The notes below the pieces were generated by a model, which was not told the origin of the DNA, made no database searches, and saw nothing but the letters and a program-made list of their open reading frames with translations. Of a stretch of DNA of 64,000 nt, positions 36,667 to 45,422 are shown piece by piece. A program made the translations under genes and the position numbers. The first letter of the stretch is position 1; each line of letters starts with the position of its first letter. The stretch is taken from positions 62,001 to 126,000 of the forward strand of contig NZ_MZXV01000062.1 of the NCBI RefSeq assembly GCF_003253745.1, read 5' to 3'. Origin of the DNA: Mesorhizobium kowhaii. GTDB taxonomy: Bacteria; Pseudomonadota; Alphaproteobacteria; Rhizobiales; Rhizobiaceae.

Positions 36667-36722
36667 GCGGCAACATCATCGGGCGGAAAGGCCAATCCAG
36701 CATGAACGGCCTGCTGCTGATC
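36667..36722 (+). pseudogene. radC: Second radC 3'-end remnant
   Basis: About 56 bases match the very end of the radC fragment at 23546-23597 (IIGRKGQSSMNGLLLI), in the same orientation, with a few mismatches and no stop codon. Bases 36674-36722 align with 23546-23594. It marks the right edge of the 13.1-kb block that carries the sugar operon. Confidence 0.75.
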
Positions 36723-36876
36723 CGGAAACGGGCTTTTCGAAGGGTCGCGGCGGCAAAAGACGGCATTTTTCCCGTCAAGATAGTCGGCTCTGGAATTCCG
36801 ATCGCAAATCAAGCATGATGACCTTGGCATTGGTCGGGACAGCTTCGCGCGCCCTCGAATGCCGGGAGGACGGGAC

Positions 36877-37761
36877 ATGGCCGTAGCGCTTGTACTCGTT
36901 TTGGTCGTCGTGGGCTCGGTGTTGTTTCACCTCCTGAGCCCATGGTGGTGGACGCCGATTGCCTCCAACTGGAGCTATATCGACAACACCATCATCATCA
37001 CCTTCTGGATCACCGGCGTCGTCTTCGCCGCCGTGGTTCTATTCATGGCCTATTGCGTCTTCCGCTTCCGTCATCGGGAAGGAAACCGGGCCGCCTACGA
37101 ACCGGAGAACAAACGGCTCGAATCGTGGCTGACTATCGTCACCGCGGTTGGGGTCACGGCGTTGCTGGTTCCCGGCCTGTTCGTCTGGAGCCGGTTTGTC
37201 AACGTCCCGAGCGACGCAACCGACGTCGAAGTCGTCGGCCAGCAGTGGCAGTGGAGTTTCCGCCTGCCCGGCAAGGACGGCAAGCTTGGCACATCCGACA
37301 CCCGCGACGTCACCGCTGACAATCCGCTGGGCGTGATCGCCAGCGATCCCAATGGTCAGGACGATGTCGTGGTCGAGGCGGCCGATCTGCATCTGCCGGT
37401 CGGCAAACCGGTCAAGATGCTGCTCCGCTCGATCGATGTGCTGCACGATTTCTATGTGCCGGAATTCCGCGCCAAGATGGATATGATCCCGGGCTCGGTC
37501 ACCTATTTCTGGTTCACCCCGACCAAAACCGGAACCTTTCAGGTCTTGTGCGCCGAACTTTGCGGCCAAGGCCATCCTTTGATGCATGGTGTGGTCATGG
37601 TCGACACCCAGCAAGACTACCTGGCCTGGCTTGGCCAGCAGCAGACTTTCGCCCAGTTGTCGGCACCCCAGCAAACGGGCTCGGCAGACCAGGCGCCGGG
37701 CAACACGGCGGCGTCAGGTTTGAAAATTGCAGCAAAGCTCGAAACGGTCGGGTCTCGCTGA
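36877..37761 (+). CDS. coxM: Cytochrome c oxidase subunit II (CoxM-like)
   Basis: 294 residues from the ATG at 36877 (GGGAGG seven bases upstream; an ATG at 36859 is less likely). Two or three hydrophobic helices (VALVLVLVVVGSVLFHLL, TIIITFWITGVVFAAVVLFM, IVTAVGVTALLVPGLFV), then the cupredoxin domain with the aromatic VGQQWQWSFRL and the CuA site CAELCGQGHPLM. A long insert lies between strand one and the CuA part. No heme-binding CxxCH, so it takes electrons from a separate cytochrome c. Operon order II-I-III-III matches coxMNOP of Bradyrhizobium. Confidence 0.9.
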   Translation: MAVALVLVLVVVGSVLFHLLSPWWWTPIASNWSYIDNTIIITFWITGVVFAAVVLFMAYCVFRFRHREGNRAAYEPENKRLESWLTIVTAVGVTALLVPGLFVWSRFVNVPSDATDVEVVGQQWQWSFRLPGKDGKLGTSDTRDVTADNPLGVIASDPNGQDDVVVEAADLHLPVGKPVKMLLRSIDVLHDFYVPEFRAKMDMIPGSVTYFWFTPTKTGTFQVLCAELCGQGHPLMHGVVMVDTQQDYLAWLGQQQTFAQLSAPQQTGSADQAPGNTAASGLKIAAKLETVGSR

Positions 37762-37782
37762 AAAGGACACGGAGGTGTTCCT

Positions 37783-39552
37783 ATGGTCGACATCACGCCT
37801 GCAGATGGCATCCCGCCGGCCGAAGTCGCGGAAGTCGAACTGTACCATCCGCACAGTTGGTGGACGAAGTACGTCTTCTCGCAGGACGCCAAGGTCATCG
37901 CCATACAGTATTCGGCGACGGCGACGGGAATAGGCCTGGTCGCCCTGGTGCTGTCCTGGCTGATGCGGCTGCAGCTCGGCTTCCCCGGTACGTTCGACTT
38001 CATCACACCGGAAGCCTACTACCAGTTCATCACCATGCACGGCATGATCATGGTGATCTACCTGCTCACCGCCCTCTTCCTCGGCGGCTTTGGCAACTAT
38101 CTGATCCCATTGATGGTCGGCGCGCGTGACATGGTCTTTCCCTATGTCAACATGCTGAGCTACTGGATCTACCTGCTCGCCGTGCTGGTTCTGGTGTCGA
38201 GCTTCTTTGCGCCCGGCGGACCGACCGGGGCCGGCTGGACGCTCTACCCGCCGCAAGCCATCATGAGCGGCACACCAGGCGGCCAGGACTGGGGCATCAT
38301 CCTGATGCTCTCCTCGCTGATCCTGTTCATCATCGGCTTCACGATGGGCGGCCTGAACTATGTGGTGACTGTGCTGCAGGGCCGCACGCGCGGCATGACA
38401 ATGATGCGCCTGCCGCTGACCGTCTGGGGCATCTTCACCGCGACCGTCATGGCGCTGCTCGCCTTCCCGGCGCTGTTCGTCGCTTGCGTGATGATGCTGC
38501 TCGACCGCGCCCTCGGCACTAGCTTCTTCATGCCGGCGATCTCCGAGATGGGCGAGCAACTGCAGCACAATGGCGGCAGTCCGATCCTGTTCCAGCACCT
38601 GTTCTGGTTCTTCGGCCATCCCGAGGTCTACATCGTGGCGCTGCCGGCGTTCGGCATCGTATCCGACCTGATCAGCACCCACGCACGCAAGAACATCTTC
38701 GGCTACCGCATGATGGTCTGGGCCATCGTCGGCATTGGCGCGCTGAGCTTCGTTGTCTGGGCGCACCACATGTATGTCAGCGGCATGGACCCCTATTTTG
38801 GCTTCTTCTTCGCCACCACGACGCTGATCATCGCCGTTCCGACCGCCATCAAGGTCTACAATTGGGTGCTGACCCTATGGCGTGGCGACATCCATCTCAC
38901 CATACCCATGCTCTTTGCCCTGGCGTTCATCGTCACCTTTGTAAATGGCGGGCTGACCGGGTTGTTTCTCGGCAATGTCGTCGTCGATGTTCCGCTGTCC
39001 GACACGATGTTCGTCGTCGCCCACTTCCATATGGTCATGGGTGTCGCCCCGATCCTCGTGGTTTTTGGCGCGATCTACCACTGGTACCCGAAGGTCACCG
39101 GCCGGATGCTCAACGAGACGTTGGGCCGGTTCCATTTCTGGGTCACGTTCCTCGGCGCCTACCTGATTTTCTTCCCCATGCACTACCTCGGCCTGATGGG
39201 CGTGCCGCGGCGCTACGCTGAACTGACCGACATGACCATCATGACGGAGTCGGCCCACCACCTGAACTCGTTCATCAGCATCATGGCCTTCATCGTCGGC
39301 TTTGCCCAAATGGTGTTCCTGTTCAATCTGATCTGGAGCATCCGCCATGGCCGCGAGGCCGGCGGCAATCCGTGGCGGGCGACGACCCTCGAATGGCAGA
39401 CCCCGCAAACACCGCCGGCGCACGGCAATTTCGGCAAGGACCTGCCTATCGTCTATCGCTGGGCCTATGACTACAGCGTACCGGGCGCCAAGGAGGATTT
39501 CATCCCGCAGAACATGCCGGGCTCCTTCGGCCCCTCGAGGGAGCAGGCATGA
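37783..39552 (+). CDS. coxN: Cytochrome c oxidase subunit I (CoxN-like)
   Basis: 589 residues with twelve expected helices. Ligands and proton-channel residues are present: heme a His in ITMHGMIMV, the A-family motif FGHPEVY with cross-linked His-Tyr and channel Glu, Cu-B pair WAHHMY, and heme a3/a His in VVAHFHMVMG. D-channel entrance motif GNYLIPLMVGARDM is preserved, pointing to an A1-type proton-pumping aa3 oxidase. Starts 21 bases after subunit II and overlaps the next gene by four bases. Confidence 0.95.
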   Translation: MVDITPADGIPPAEVAEVELYHPHSWWTKYVFSQDAKVIAIQYSATATGIGLVALVLSWLMRLQLGFPGTFDFITPEAYYQFITMHGMIMVIYLLTALFLGGFGNYLIPLMVGARDMVFPYVNMLSYWIYLLAVLVLVSSFFAPGGPTGAGWTLYPPQAIMSGTPGGQDWGIILMLSSLILFIIGFTMGGLNYVVTVLQGRTRGMTMMRLPLTVWGIFTATVMALLAFPALFVACVMMLLDRALGTSFFMPAISEMGEQLQHNGGSPILFQHLFWFFGHPEVYIVALPAFGIVSDLISTHARKNIFGYRMMVWAIVGIGALSFVVWAHHMYVSGMDPYFGFFFATTTLIIAVPTAIKVYNWVLTLWRGDIHLTIPMLFALAFIVTFVNGGLTGLFLGNVVVDVPLSDTMFVVAHFHMVMGVAPILVVFGAIYHWYPKVTGRMLNETLGRFHFWVTFLGAYLIFFPMHYLGLMGVPRRYAELTDMTIMTESAHHLNSFISIMAFIVGFAQMVFLFNLIWSIRHGREAGGNPWRATTLEWQTPQTPPAHGNFGKDLPIVYRWAYDYSVPGAKEDFIPQNMPGSFGPSREQA

Positions 39553-40253
39553 GCGTCATCCTGGTCTTCCTGCTCGTCATCGCCGGTTTTGCCGGATGGT
39601 GGCTTTCGCACCAGAGGCTGACGAACAAGCCATGGCTCGAGCAAGGTCTGGCCGGCGATCTTGTCGGCCTCGACCGGTCGGCGCTGCCCACCGCCAAGAT
39701 CGGCCTCGGCGTCTTCCTCACCGTGGTCGGCTGCCTATTTTCGCTGTTCACCAGCGCTTACTTCATGCGCATGGGCCTGTCGGACTGGCGGCCTCTGCCG
39801 TTGCCGCGCCTGCTCTGGCTGAACACAGGCGTGCTGGTCCTGAGCAGCATCGCGCTGCAATGCGCCGTGGTGGCGGCACGCAACGGTCAGATCGACATGG
39901 TCAGGCTTGGCCTTGCCACGGCCGGGCTCACGGCGCTTGCCTTCCTGATCGGACAGCTCATGGCATGGCGGCAGATGACCGAAGATGGCTATCTGCTAAG
40001 CTCTAATCCGGCCAACAGCTTTTTCTACCTGATCACTGGCATGCATGGCCTGCATATACTGGGCGGGCTGGTGGGCCTGGGCAGAACAACCGTCGGCGCA
40101 TGGAACGGAGCACGACCCGAGCGGCTTCGCCTCGGCGTCGAACTGTGCGCCATGTACTGGCATTTCCTGCTCTTCGTCTGGCTCGCCATCTTTGCCCTGC
40201 TGGCCGGTTGGGCCGCTACGTTCATCGACATTTGCCGACAGTTGCTGACCTGA
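39549..40253 (+). CDS. coxO: Subunit III-like protein of the oxidase (CoxO-like)
   Basis: 234 residues, hydrophobic, with a COX3-type C-terminal region (FYLITGMHGLHILGGLVGLG, then ELCAMYWHFLLFVWLAIFAL). It overlaps the subunit I gene by four bases. Less standard in its N-terminal third than CoxP. Having two subunit III homologues is the hallmark of the coxMNOP type. Confidence 0.85.
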   Translation: MSVILVFLLVIAGFAGWWLSHQRLTNKPWLEQGLAGDLVGLDRSALPTAKIGLGVFLTVVGCLFSLFTSAYFMRMGLSDWRPLPLPRLLWLNTGVLVLSSIALQCAVVAARNGQIDMVRLGLATAGLTALAFLIGQLMAWRQMTEDGYLLSSNPANSFFYLITGMHGLHILGGLVGLGRTTVGAWNGARPERLRLGVELCAMYWHFLLFVWLAIFALLAGWAATFIDICRQLLT

Positions 40254-40266
40254 AGGGATCAAGCGG

Positions 40267-40986
40267 ATGGCAGAGACACTGACGCATATCGGCAAGACGG
40301 AGCCACGGCCCTCAGGCTGGCAAGGCATTGCCGCCGACTGGTCCTCGGATCAGCGTGCGTTCAAGAACGTGTCCTGGGGCAAGGCCATGATGTGGATCTT
40401 CCTGCTCAGCGACACCTTCATCTTCGGCTGCTTCCTGCTCTCCTACATGACCGCGCGAATGTCGACACGCGTGCCGTGGCCCAATCCGAGCGAAGTCTTT
40501 GCGCTTCGCATCGGCGGCTCGGATATCCCGCTGATCCTGATTGCCATCATGACCTTCGTGCTGATCTCAAGCAGCGGAACGATGGCCATGGCGGTCAATT
40601 TCGGCTATCGCCGCGACCGCCGCAAGACGGCAATCCTCATGCTTCTGACCGCGGCACTCGGCGCGACGTTTGTCGGCATGCAGGCCTTCGAATGGACCAA
40701 GCTCATCACTGAAGGGGTACGGCCCTGGGGCAATCCCTGGGGCGCCGCACAATTCGGTTCGTCCTTCTTCATGATCACCGGTTTCCACGGCACTCATGTG
40801 ACGATCGGGGTGATCTTCCTGATCATCGTGGCGCGAAAGGTCTGGCGCGGCGATTTCGACACCGGACGACGCGGCTTCTTCACCAGCCGCACGGGCCGTT
40901 ACGAGAATGTCGAGATCATGGGGCTGTACTGGCACTTCGTCGACCTGGTCTGGGTGTTCATCTTCGCATTCTTCTATCTTTGGTGA
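40267..40986 (+). CDS. coxP: Cytochrome c oxidase subunit III (CoxP-like)
   Basis: 239 residues with about six or seven helices. Typical COX3 patterns: MMWIFLLSDTFIFGCFLLSY, ATFVGMQAFEWTKLITEGV, FFMITGFHGTHVTIGVIFLI and GLYWHFVDLVWVFIFAFFYL, the last two with conserved His. Starts 13 bases after coxO. Stabilises subunit I and supports proton uptake (family knowledge). Confidence 0.93.
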   Translation: MAETLTHIGKTEPRPSGWQGIAADWSSDQRAFKNVSWGKAMMWIFLLSDTFIFGCFLLSYMTARMSTRVPWPNPSEVFALRIGGSDIPLILIAIMTFVLISSSGTMAMAVNFGYRRDRRKTAILMLLTAALGATFVGMQAFEWTKLITEGVRPWGNPWGAAQFGSSFFMITGFHGTHVTIGVIFLIIVARKVWRGDFDTGRRGFFTSRTGRYENVEIMGLYWHFVDLVWVFIFAFFYLW

Positions 40987-40995
40987 GAGGCAGAC

Positions 40996-41397
40996 ATGGC
41001 AGAAGCAACCGCAAACGGCCTCGGACAACACGCGCTACACGCTAGTCATGCACATGAGGCGCCGGCGGCCGTCGCCCACGCCGACGAGCATCAGGAACAT
41101 CCCATCAAGCTCTATCTGGTGGTCTGGGCTTGGCTGTTCATCCTCAGCACCTGCTCGTACCTGGTCGATTATTTCGGCCTGCAAGGCTATCTCAGATGGT
41201 CGCTGATCCTGATCTTCATGATCCTCAAGGCAGGGCTGATCGTCGCCGTCTTCATGCACATGGCCTGGGAGCGGCTGGCGCTGGCCTATGCGATCATCCT
41301 GCCGCCGATACTGGTGCTGGTGTTCACGACAATGATGGTCTTCGAAGCCGACTACACCCTTTTCACCAGGCTGGCGTTTTTCGGATCCGGGCACTGA
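40996..41397 (+). CDS. Cytochrome c oxidase subunit IV-like protein
   Basis: 133 residues: a His/Ala-rich N-terminus (about 1-35), then three hydrophobic helices (LYLVVWAWLFILSTCSYLVD, WSLILIFMILKAGLIVAVFM, YAIILPPILVLVFTTMMVFE). This is the COX4_pro/CyoD pattern of bacterial oxidase subunit IV. It starts nine bases after coxP and closes the operon core. The His-rich N-terminus could bind metal, but that is only a guess. Confidence 0.85.
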   Translation: MAEATANGLGQHALHASHAHEAPAAVAHADEHQEHPIKLYLVVWAWLFILSTCSYLVDYFGLQGYLRWSLILIFMILKAGLIVAVFMHMAWERLALAYAIILPPILVLVFTTMMVFEADYTLFTRLAFFGSGH

Positions 41398-41440
41398 CGC
41401 GCAAACCCGTGCGTCGCTCACTCCGGCAAGGGAGGCCAAG

Positions 41441-41914
41441 ATGACGATCGCAACGAGACTGAAGGACTTCATCGACGGCAAGGGAATTTCCTATGACACC
41501 GTCGCTCATCATCGCACGTCAACAAGCCGGCAGTCGGCGATAGCCGCGCATGTGCCCGGCAGCATAATGGCGAAATCCGTGGTTGTTCACCACGAGCTCG
41601 GCTACACGCTGGCCGTGGTTCCCAGCACCCACAGGATCGAACTTGGCAGGTTGCAAGACGTTATGGACAAGCGTCTCGGGCTCGCCTCCGAAGACGAGGT
41701 GATTTTGCTCTTCGCTGATTGCGACACCGGCGCCATCCCGCCGATCGGCGCAGCCTATGACGTGCCGGTGATTGTCGATGAAAGCCTTGGCGATGCCGCG
41801 GATATCTACTTCGAAGGCGGCGACCATAGAACGCTGGTGCATGTCAGCGGCAAGGATTTCCGAAACCTGACCATGGGTGCATACGAGGCCCGCTTCAGTC
41901 ACCCGGCTTACTGA
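41441..41914 (+). CDS. YbaK/ProX-type aminoacyl-tRNA deacylase domain protein
   Basis: 157 residues in the YbaK/aminoacyl-tRNA synthetase-associated fold: FIDGKGISYDTVAHHRTSTS, AKSVVVHHELGYTLAVVPST, LADCDTGAIPPIGAAYDVPV, DIYFEGGDHRTLVHVSGKDF. The family hydrolyses mischarged tRNA, such as Cys- or Ala-tRNA(Pro). The conserved Lys in AKSVVV and the GAIPPIG loop are present. GGAGGCC precedes the start. Its place after the oxidase operon has no obvious functional link. Confidence 0.88.
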   Translation: MTIATRLKDFIDGKGISYDTVAHHRTSTSRQSAIAAHVPGSIMAKSVVVHHELGYTLAVVPSTHRIELGRLQDVMDKRLGLASEDEVILLFADCDTGAIPPIGAAYDVPVIVDESLGDAADIYFEGGDHRTLVHVSGKDFRNLTMGAYEARFSHPAY

Positions 41915-41969
41915 CGGCTTCGATCAGACTTGCACCGGCATCCTCGCCGGTGCGGTGAGGCAGAATTCC

Positions 41970-42782
41970 TCAACTCGCCGGTCTGGCGGGCGACTCCACG
42001 ACCTTGCGGTAGACATGCCAGGTGGCGTGACCGAGGATCGGCAACACGACGGCCAGCCCGGCGAACACCGGCAGCGAGCCGATGATCAGGGCTACGGCGA
42101 CAATCAGTCCCCAGACAGCCATGGTGATCGGGTTCGCCAGCACCGCACGCACCGAGGTGTGGATGGCTTCGTAGGCGCCGACGTCGCGGTCGAGCAACAA
42201 TGGGAAGGCGACGACCGTTGTGCACAACACCACCACGGCGAAGACGAAGCCGATGACGTGCCCCAGGATAATCAGCGTCCAGCCGCGTCCGGTGGCAAAT
42301 ATTTCATTGATGAAGCCGGATATCGATTCCGGCGGCGCAGGGCCGAAGAGAAACTGGTAAAATAGCTGAGCGGTCAAAAGCCAGGCGATGAAGATTGCAA
42401 ACAGCATGATCCCGACCGCCGCGATGGCCGGCAGGGCCGGAGAATTCCTGACCTCTAAAGCGTGCCTCCAGGAGGTGTCGAGCCCGGCTTCCCGTCTGCG
42501 GCTGATTTCATAGAGGCCGATCGCCGCGAATGGACCGATCAGCGCAAAGCCGGACACCAGCGGAAACAACAATGGCAACGCATTGTTGCCCGACGTCCAC
42601 GCGGCGAGAACGACGCCCACGAGCGGATAGATCAGGCAGAGAAAAACGATGTGCGACGGTTTGACCATGAAATCGTCGACGCCCCGCTTGAGCGCATCGA
42701 AAAGGTCGGAAACACCGATTTTTCGAATTTTGGTATGTTCCAGCGTCTCGCTGGCGCCTGCTATCACGTGAAAGCTTGCCAT
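41970..42782 (-). CDS. DUF2189 integral membrane protein
   Basis: 270 residues from the ATG at 42782 (GGAGGG seven bases upstream). Starts IRKIGVSDLFDALKRGVDDF, the DUF2189 signature, and has about six hydrophobic segments (for example IVFLCLIYPLVGVVLAAWTS, PLVSGFALIGPFAAIGLYEI, LIILGHVIGFVFAVVVLCTT). Seen near respiratory genes in alphaproteobacteria; the biochemical role is unknown. Confidence 0.85.
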   Translation of the reverse strand: MASFHVIAGASETLEHTKIRKIGVSDLFDALKRGVDDFMVKPSHIVFLCLIYPLVGVVLAAWTSGNNALPLLFPLVSGFALIGPFAAIGLYEISRRREAGLDTSWRHALEVRNSPALPAIAAVGIMLFAIFIAWLLTAQLFYQFLFGPAPPESISGFINEIFATGRGWTLIILGHVIGFVFAVVVLCTTVVAFPLLLDRDVGAYEAIHTSVRAVLANPITMAVWGLIVAVALIIGSLPVFAGLAVVLPILGHATWHVYRKVVESPARPAS

Positions 42783-42988
42783 GACCATTCCCTCCAGACC
42801 AGGTCCGGTAAGGTCGCGGTTTCGCGGTGCTGTCGTTCTGCGTGACTGGCCACGCAAAACCGCGACCTGCACCGGAATCAGCATACTCTCTTGCCAGAGA
42901 CTTGTCGCCCTTTGTCAAAAGAGCTCCGGCGTCTGGCTAGCTCTGGTGGTCTTTTTTCGATATTCTCCTGAGATCAAAGGTGAAGGTC

Positions 42989-43069
42989 ATGGACGGAAGG
43001 ACGCTTCTCATACTCGGCCTTGGCATAGTCGCTCTGCTGATCCTGGGATTCTGTGCAATACCATCGTGA
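42989..43069 (+). CDS. Possible 26-residue membrane peptide
   Basis: MDGRTLLILGLGIVALLILG then FCAIPS, preceded by AAAGGTGAAGG eight bases away from ATG. It is one hydrophobic helix, as in small oxidase-associated peptides. It lies on the opposite strand to both neighbours inside the oxidase cluster. Very short, so support is weak. Confidence 0.35.
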   Translation: MDGRTLLILGLGIVALLILGFCAIPS

Positions 43070-43160
43070 TGTTCGAGCCGATCCTGGTCTGCAACGTCTT
43101 CAATGCAGCAATTACAGACCGGCCGTCGCGGCGAGCAATCCGACAACAGCGGTCATGCCG

Positions 43161-44096
43161 TCAACCTCCGGTTGACGTGAACGCCCGCATTGCAATGGTG
43201 TCGGCAAGCAGTATAGCAAAGATCGCGAAAAGATAGAAAATCGAGAAGGCAAACAGCGCCTTTGCAGGCTTCATCTCCTTGTCTGGAACAACCAGAACCT
43301 TCCAGGCATGCCAGATGAAACCCGCGCCCAATGCAGCCGAAACAATTCCATAGAACCCGCTCGCGAATCCGAACACCCAGGGCAGCACGCCGATTGGCGC
43401 CAGCAGCAGTGAATAGGCGAATATCTGTTTTCTGGTCGAGGCCTGGCCGGCCACGTTCGGCATCATCGGAATGCCGGCAGCGGCGTAGTCGCCGACCTTG
43501 AACAGCGCGAGCGCCCAGAAATGCGGCGGCGTCCACAGAAAGATGATCAGAAACAGGATGAGGCTCTCAACGCCGATGGCGCCAGTTGCGGCCGCCCAGC
43601 CAATCATCGGAGGAAGGGCACCCGCCGCGCCGCCGATGACGATGTTCTGCGGCGTCGAGCGCTTCAGCCACATCGTATAGATGACGACGTAGAAGAAGAT
43701 GGTGAAGGCCAGCAGCGATGCGGCAAGCCAGCCCACCAGCACGCCGAGCGTCATGACCGAAAGCGCGGAAAGCACCAGGCCGAAGCCGAGAGCTTCACCT
43801 GGCGTGACGCGGCCCGACGGAACCGGCCGCTTTGATGTGCGCGACATCAGCGCGTCGATGTCCGCGTCGTACCACATGTTGAGGGCCCCGGCCGCTCCTG
43901 CTCCAATCGCAATCGCACCGATTGCAATCACGGCGATGACCGGATTCATCGCGCCAGGCGCCGCCATCAGGCCGACGAAAGCAGTGAACACAGCAAGCGC
44001 CATGACCCGCGGCTTCAAGAGCGCGAAGAAATCACCCGCCGTCGCTTCCGAGAGGCGAATGCCGGTATCCTTGAGGCGGTTTTCCCTAGTCGACAT
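43161..44096 (-). CDS. ctaB: Protoheme IX farnesyltransferase (heme O synthase)
   Basis: 311 residues with eight or nine helices. UbiA family: first Asp-rich motif NMWYDADIDALMSRTSKRPV and second region YTMWLKRSTPQNIVIGGAAGALPPM followed by DYAAAGIPMMPN. It adds a farnesyl group to heme b to make heme O, the precursor of the heme a that the oxidase next door needs. Length and motifs are standard. Transcribed opposite to the oxidase operon, 17 bases upstream of a weak tiny frame. Confidence 0.93.
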   Translation of the reverse strand: MSTRENRLKDTGIRLSEATAGDFFALLKPRVMALAVFTAFVGLMAAPGAMNPVIAVIAIGAIAIGAGAAGALNMWYDADIDALMSRTSKRPVPSGRVTPGEALGFGLVLSALSVMTLGVLVGWLAASLLAFTIFFYVVIYTMWLKRSTPQNIVIGGAAGALPPMIGWAAATGAIGVESLILFLIIFLWTPPHFWALALFKVGDYAAAGIPMMPNVAGQASTRKQIFAYSLLLAPIGVLPWVFGFASGFYGIVSAALGAGFIWHAWKVLVVPDKEMKPAKALFAFSIFYLFAIFAILLADTIAMRAFTSTGG

Positions 44097-44162
44097 CTCA
44101 GACCGATGGAAGCAGGCAAGCCAAGCCGTGACCCTGAACTGAAGGCGCGCGAGCGAGCCAGG

Positions 44163-44543
44163 TCACTTGGAGAACGTTTTCAGATAGGCAATGACGTTGG
44201 CCACGTCCGCATCGTTCTTGAGGCCGGGAAACGCCATCTTGGTCCCTTTGACCATGGCCTTGGGATCGTGAAGATAGGCCGTCAGTGTTGGTTCGTCCCA
44301 TTTGACGCCGGATTTGCCAGCCGCAATCATGGCATCGGAATATTTGAAATCCGGATGCGTACCGGCGGTGCGGCCGATGACGCCGTGCAGCGATGGACCG
44401 ATCTTGTTCTTATCCTCGTCTGCGATGTGGCAGACCTTGCATTTGGTGAAGACCTTCTCGCCAGCCGCAGTATCCTGAGCCTGCGATGGATTCGCGACGA
44501 AGCTTGCAAAAGACACGACGGCGAAAAACGCGACTAGGCGCAT
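44163..44543 (-). CDS. Periplasmic class I cytochrome c
   Basis: 126 residues, ATG at 44543 with GGGAGG upstream. Signal peptide MRLVAFFAVVSFASFVANPS (cut near AQA), heme site CKVCH (35-39) and Met ligand in KMAFPGLK. This is the c2/c550 type. Placed beside heme O synthase and the oxidase operon, it is the probable soluble electron donor to the CuA centre (inference from context). Confidence 0.92.
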   Translation of the reverse strand: MRLVAFFAVVSFASFVANPSQAQDTAAGEKVFTKCKVCHIADEDKNKIGPSLHGVIGRTAGTHPDFKYSDAMIAAGKSGVKWDEPTLTAYLHDPKAMVKGTKMAFPGLKNDADVANVIAYLKTFSK

Positions 44544-44736
44544 GACTTTCCTCCCTGATCGTCAAATGTGCCTGAGACGATCTGCGCATGCCGGTATCAC
44601 CGGCAATGCGCCTTGCACGGCAGAACAGATTATCCGCTTCTCCCCCCAAATCGAATTGCGGCACCTGTATACCACTGAATCTGGCCGGCAGATAGAAGAA
44701 GTCGACTGTACAAAGGTTTAGGTGGTCCGCAGTGGC

Positions 44737-45273
44737 TCAAGGTACGTCGGTGTTGCAGCTGCCGGCAACCTGGTTGACCGCTTCACCGAACCCGGCGAGG
44801 TTGAAATCGGCCTCGCCGCGCCCCGACAGCAGCCCGAACCGCCAGGAAAGCCGGAGCCGGTTGGCTGCAACAAGCCGTTTGATGCCGTCGGCGCCGTCGC
44901 GCACCAGCATCCGGCCGCGCGTCCCGACCGACCAGCTTTCATCGAACTTGTTGCCCTGGTCGAGCGTAATCGACATGGTGATCTTGCGGCTGGCCGAGAC
45001 GGCGTCGTTCAGTTGCAGCCATTCGGTCCAATGCGGTTCGCTGTTTGCCCGGCAGGCGATGGTCAAGACCGGGCTGTAGCTCAACGCGCCGCCACCGGTG
45101 ATCAACTTGTTGGTGGCATAAAGCGACGCCGTGACGAGACCATCTTCGGCCGTTTCGAACCGCCAATTGTCAAGCGTATCGGCTCGGGCAATGCCGCAGA
45201 CCGAGACAAGGACCAGCGCCATTGCCGCAGCGTGTCCCAATTCGACGAACAGTCTCAACACGCCCTCCAACAA
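44737..45273 (-). CDS. Exported protein, possibly VasI/TagO-like
   Basis: 178 residues (TTG start, GTG five codons on is an alternative). A hydrophobic signal segment HAAAMALVLVSVCGIARA leads into a mature beta-rich part: NWRFETAEDGLVTASLYATN, YSPVLTIACRANSEPHWTEW, KITMSITLDQGNKFDESWSV, with two Cys. The general pattern of a sample-and-compare exported beta protein resembles VasI/TagO proteins of rhizobia, but no type VI genes are here. Function unknown. Confidence 0.6.
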   Translation of the reverse strand: MLEGVLRLFVELGHAAAMALVLVSVCGIARADTLDNWRFETAEDGLVTASLYATNKLITGGGALSYSPVLTIACRANSEPHWTEWLQLNDAVSASRKITMSITLDQGNKFDESWSVGTRGRMLVRDGADGIKRLVAANRLRLSWRFGLLSGRGEADFNLAGFGEAVNQVAGSCNTDVP

Positions 45274-45372
45274 CCCAAGCGGCTTGCGATAGAAACGCAG
45301 ATAGTGATCAAAGTTTCGTATCGCTACGGGCCGTCGCTCGCGAAGCGTGCCGGCTGTTGCAGTTTCGCAACG

Positions 45373-45399
45373 AAAAAGGCCGCCTTGAAGGCGGCCTTT
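45373..45399 (-). terminator. Rho-independent terminator of tig
   Basis: Stem AAAGGCCGCCTT / AAGGCGGCCTTT with a T-run on the minus strand (A-run 45373-45377 on plus). It begins 24 bases after the tig stop and, by symmetry, may also serve transcripts from the other side. Confidence 0.85.
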
Positions 45400-45422
45400 C
45401 CTGTTTCAACGAAATGCTCGTG

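Noticed and set aside
43112..43156. A 14-codon minus-strand frame with GGAGG seven bases upstream, directly after ctaB.
   Set aside because: Too short to support, and the GGAGG lies at the end of ctaB itself.
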